DNA of 7,264 bases from Alphaproteobacteria bacterium (GTDB lineage Bacteria > Pseudomonadota > Alphaproteobacteria > BNTO01): NCBI GenBank assembly GCA_025996655.1, contig BNTO01000040.1:1-7264 (forward strand). The letters run 5' to 3'. Positions 5,516 to 7,264 of the stretch are shown piece by piece. Each line of letters starts with the position of its first letter. Position 1 is the stretch's first letter. Made by a program: the position numbers and the translations under genes. The notes under the pieces were generated by a model, which searched no databases, was not told the origin of the DNA, and was given only the letters and a program-made list of their open reading frames with translations.

Positions 5516-7150
5516 CTACGCATGAGGTTCTTTGGCCGAGACTTTCCCATATTTCTTGTTCGTTAATTCGGGAGCCCAGAGATTGCTCTCTATATACTTT
5601 TTTATATCAACAATCTTGTCTGGCAATTGTTCTCCTGTGTATAATAATCCCAGCTTTCCAAAGGGATGCTTATAATCCCGCCAGGACACTCCATTTGTTG
5701 CCGCAAAATGCGCAAGCGTTTTATTGGGAATGAGAGGAACGGTTCGAAGCGTGTCAAACTGTTTCCCGAAGAAACCATCCGCATAATGATCCATCCTCGC
5801 AAAGATTCCTCCTGTTTGCCCGACCTGAAAATCAGCGATGACAGGGATAAAATCTTCAGGCTGTAACCCTTCCCTCACAAATACCTCATGAATCTCCGTC
5901 ACAATAAGCCTTGCCTGAGTGTCATTATCTGGATAAATCGTTATAAACTTTCCAAGCTGAGAAAAATAATCATCCGTGTGCCGCGCACTGTTATAAAAAT
6001 CTCTCAGAAGTCTAAGGCCTCCAACAATTTTAAAATGAACGTTACGTCTCTTGAGGATAGGGAGCACAAGAGAAGCTATTTTAAAAGCCGAAGATATCCC
6101 TGCCGAAATATGGATTTTCCAACCAAAGGAAGCTCTTACTCGAGGGCCATTATCCCAAATGACAAAGGGAATCCCACTTAAAGCTTCGCCTAAGTTTTCA
6201 GCCCTTATAGGAAAGGATAAAACTTGACTTGACCCGCAAAGTTCTTTTTCTCGAGCAAGGCGCTCAAGCCTCAAATGTTCCCCATAATAAATTTCGCTTT
6301 TATCTAAAAATTCCTCCATCTCCTTTTCAAGAGATTTCCCTCTTTGAGATTGGATCCCTTTTTCAAACATTTTCTTCTTCTGATCGCGCTCTTCCTCCGT
6401 TTCACAACGTTGCGAGGCATCGAGTTGTTGGTACGACGGATTGTTCCCATAGCAAGACATGTACACAGCTTTTCTCGCTTCTTCGGTGCCGTTGTAAGGC
6501 GCGATCATATTAAGCACACGAAGTGCCGACAAACGCTTCTTCTTGTTAGCTGCCCCCGAAAGACGCTCCATCAACGAAACGAGGTTCCGAACATTTTCCT
6601 CGGTGGGGTATCTTAAAGCTTCTTGCTTGAGAGCTTCATCTTTATCATCGGTGTCTATGTTAAACTTCCAAACGTTTTTAAAATCGTTCTTCTTTTCATT
6701 CAAAATATCTTCCACCTCACGATCTATTTGTTGGTCTTCCCGTTCCCACTCAGCCTTGATACGTTTTAGAAAAGTCGGGAGATTTTCTCGAAAAAATTCA
6801 ACTAATTTTAGTTTTTCTAAGTATTCTTGGACAGCCGCTTTCGCTAAAGAAAACTTCTTCTCATCGTATAAAGCTTTATTTCCCCATCGCCCTTCATGGT
6901 AGTAGAACCAAGAATAATGCCTATTAATGCCTTCTAAAGTAAAATTGTCCGAATTATATTTGGGATCTAAAATTCCTGCCGCTTTTTTTAAGACCTCAGG
7001 AGCCAACAGGATCCCGTTAAAGTGTTCCTGCTCCCATGTTTCCGGAGAAACCACATTTCTTAAGTCAAGAAGACATATTTTGATTTTTTCTTCGAAGCTT
7101 ATCGGACTTCTCCTATCGTCAACAGCGAAAAAGGTAATATAGCCCTTCAT
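5516..7150 (-). CDS. large protein with C-terminal LanKC-N/phosphothreonine-lyase-like domain; putative effector
   Basis: This 544-residue protein has no signal peptide or membrane segment. Residues 1 to about 310 are charged and mostly helical, with coiled-coil-like Glu/Lys-rich stretches (about 100-155 and 250-305), and match no family I recognise. From about 325 to 500 the sequence resembles the N-terminal lyase domain of class III/IV lanthipeptide synthetases (RamC/LanKC-N), which is related to SpvC/OspF phosphothreonine lyases. Visible landmarks are GWKIHISA (343-350, with Lys345, His347, Ser349), VHFKIVGG (371-378, Lys374), GKFITIYP (400-407) and the Arg/Tyr-containing GIFARMDHYADGFF (448-461). 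In the SpvC family a K-x-H motif and a later Lys supply the substrate-binding Lys, acid His and base Lys for beta-elimination of phosphate. No kinase or cyclase domain follows and no precursor peptide is nearby, so a stand-alone phosphoprotein lyase or secreted effector fits better than lanthipeptide biosynthesis. The ATG at 7150 has AAAGAGG about 10 nt upstream. Fold assignment is by motif recognition; function is inference. Confidence 0.6.
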   Translation of the reverse strand: MKGYITFFAVDDRRSPISFEEKIKICLLDLRNVVSPETWEQEHFNGILLAPEVLKKAAGILDPKYNSDNFTLEGINRHYSWFYYHEGRWGNKALYDEKKFSLAKAAVQEYLEKLKLVEFFRENLPTFLKRIKAEWEREDQQIDREVEDILNEKKNDFKNVWKFNIDTDDKDEALKQEALRYPTEENVRNLVSLMERLSGAANKKKRLSALRVLNMIAPYNGTEEARKAVYMSCYGNNPSYQQLDASQRCETEEERDQKKKMFEKGIQSQRGKSLEKEMEEFLDKSEIYYGEHLRLERLAREKELCGSSQVLSFPIRAENLGEALSGIPFVIWDNGPRVRASFGWKIHISAGISSAFKIASLVLPILKRRNVHFKIVGGLRLLRDFYNSARHTDDYFSQLGKFITIYPDNDTQARLIVTEIHEVFVREGLQPEDFIPVIADFQVGQTGGIFARMDHYADGFFGKQFDTLRTVPLIPNKTLAHFAATNGVSWRDYKHPFGKLGLLYTGEQLPDKIVDIKKYIESNLWAPELTNKKYGKVSAKEPHA

Positions 7151-7221
7151 AATTAAAATGCCTCTTTACAATCTTCAATATATGTAATAACAAAAACTGC
7201 CCATCCTAGCAGAGCGCAGAA

Positions 7222-7264
7222 ATGAAAAAATTTTTAGCACAAGAAGAGCGGGAAGCGCTTCAGA
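7222..7264 (+). CDS. 5' end of a possible IS630-family transposase (partial)
   Basis: A plus-strand frame starts at ATG 7222 and runs off the right edge, reading MKKFLAQEEREALQ. This resembles the start of IS630-type transposases, whose N-terminus commonly reads M(K/R)K(Y/F)L-x-x-EER-x-x-L before the helix-turn-helix. It is divergent from the lyase-like gene, with 71 bp between them that would contain the left end of the element. Only 14 residues are visible, so the identification is tentative. Confidence 0.4.
   Translation, partial: MKKFLAQEEREALQ

Noticed and set aside
5516..7150. Reading the large protein as a complete class III lanthipeptide synthetase
   Set aside because: No kinase motifs, no LanC-like zinc site and no precursor peptide ORF were found; only the lyase-like segment is recognisable.

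Overview
The window looks like chromosomal DNA from an alphaproteobacterium, possibly a host-associated lineage of the Holosporales/Rickettsiales kind. The main pointer is a PopZ/DUF2497 protein, a family typical of Alphaproteobacteria. It is accompanied by a chromosomal-type ParA/ParB pair with a perfect canonical parS site, moderate-to-low GC, short inverted-repeat elements, and a large protein resembling lanthipeptide-synthetase/effector-type phosphoserine/phosphothreonine lyases. The taxonomic assignment is inference; no rRNA is present.

Layout. Bases 1-155 hold the tail of an unidentified plus-strand gene, a weak terminator-like hairpin with a T tract, and a good sigma70-type promoter. 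Bases 156-2654 (+) are a compact operon of popZ-like, parA and parB, followed 22 bp later by a 16-bp parS lying in a 24-bp perfect palindrome. A HIT-family hydrolase (2787-3143, +) closes the plus-strand block. Bases 3144-3496 contain no convincing gene. They hold a 97-bp hairpin element starting 2 bp after the HIT stop, a 26-bp-period direct repeat, and a second inverted-repeat element ending just after dnaN. All remaining full-length genes are on the minus strand: dnaN (3497-4654), engB (4742-5413) and a 544-residue protein (5516-7150). At the right edge a plus-strand ORF begins that resembles the start of an IS630-type transposase.

How the parts fit. ParB loads on parS, ParA moves the ParB-parS complex, and PopZ-type proteins form the polar matrix that captures it. 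The operon would therefore encode both the segregation motor and its polar anchor next to the centromere. DnaN (sliding clamp) and EngB (ribosome-assembly GTPase) are housekeeping genes. The minus-strand protein at 5516-7150 is the most unusual gene. Its C-terminal part carries a K-x-H-x-S motif, a downstream FK lysine and a GKFxTxYP segment, as in the N-terminal lyase domain of class III/IV lanthipeptide synthetases, but no kinase or cyclase domain is present. It is a candidate stand-alone phosphoprotein lyase or secreted effector with an unrecognised helical N-terminal half.
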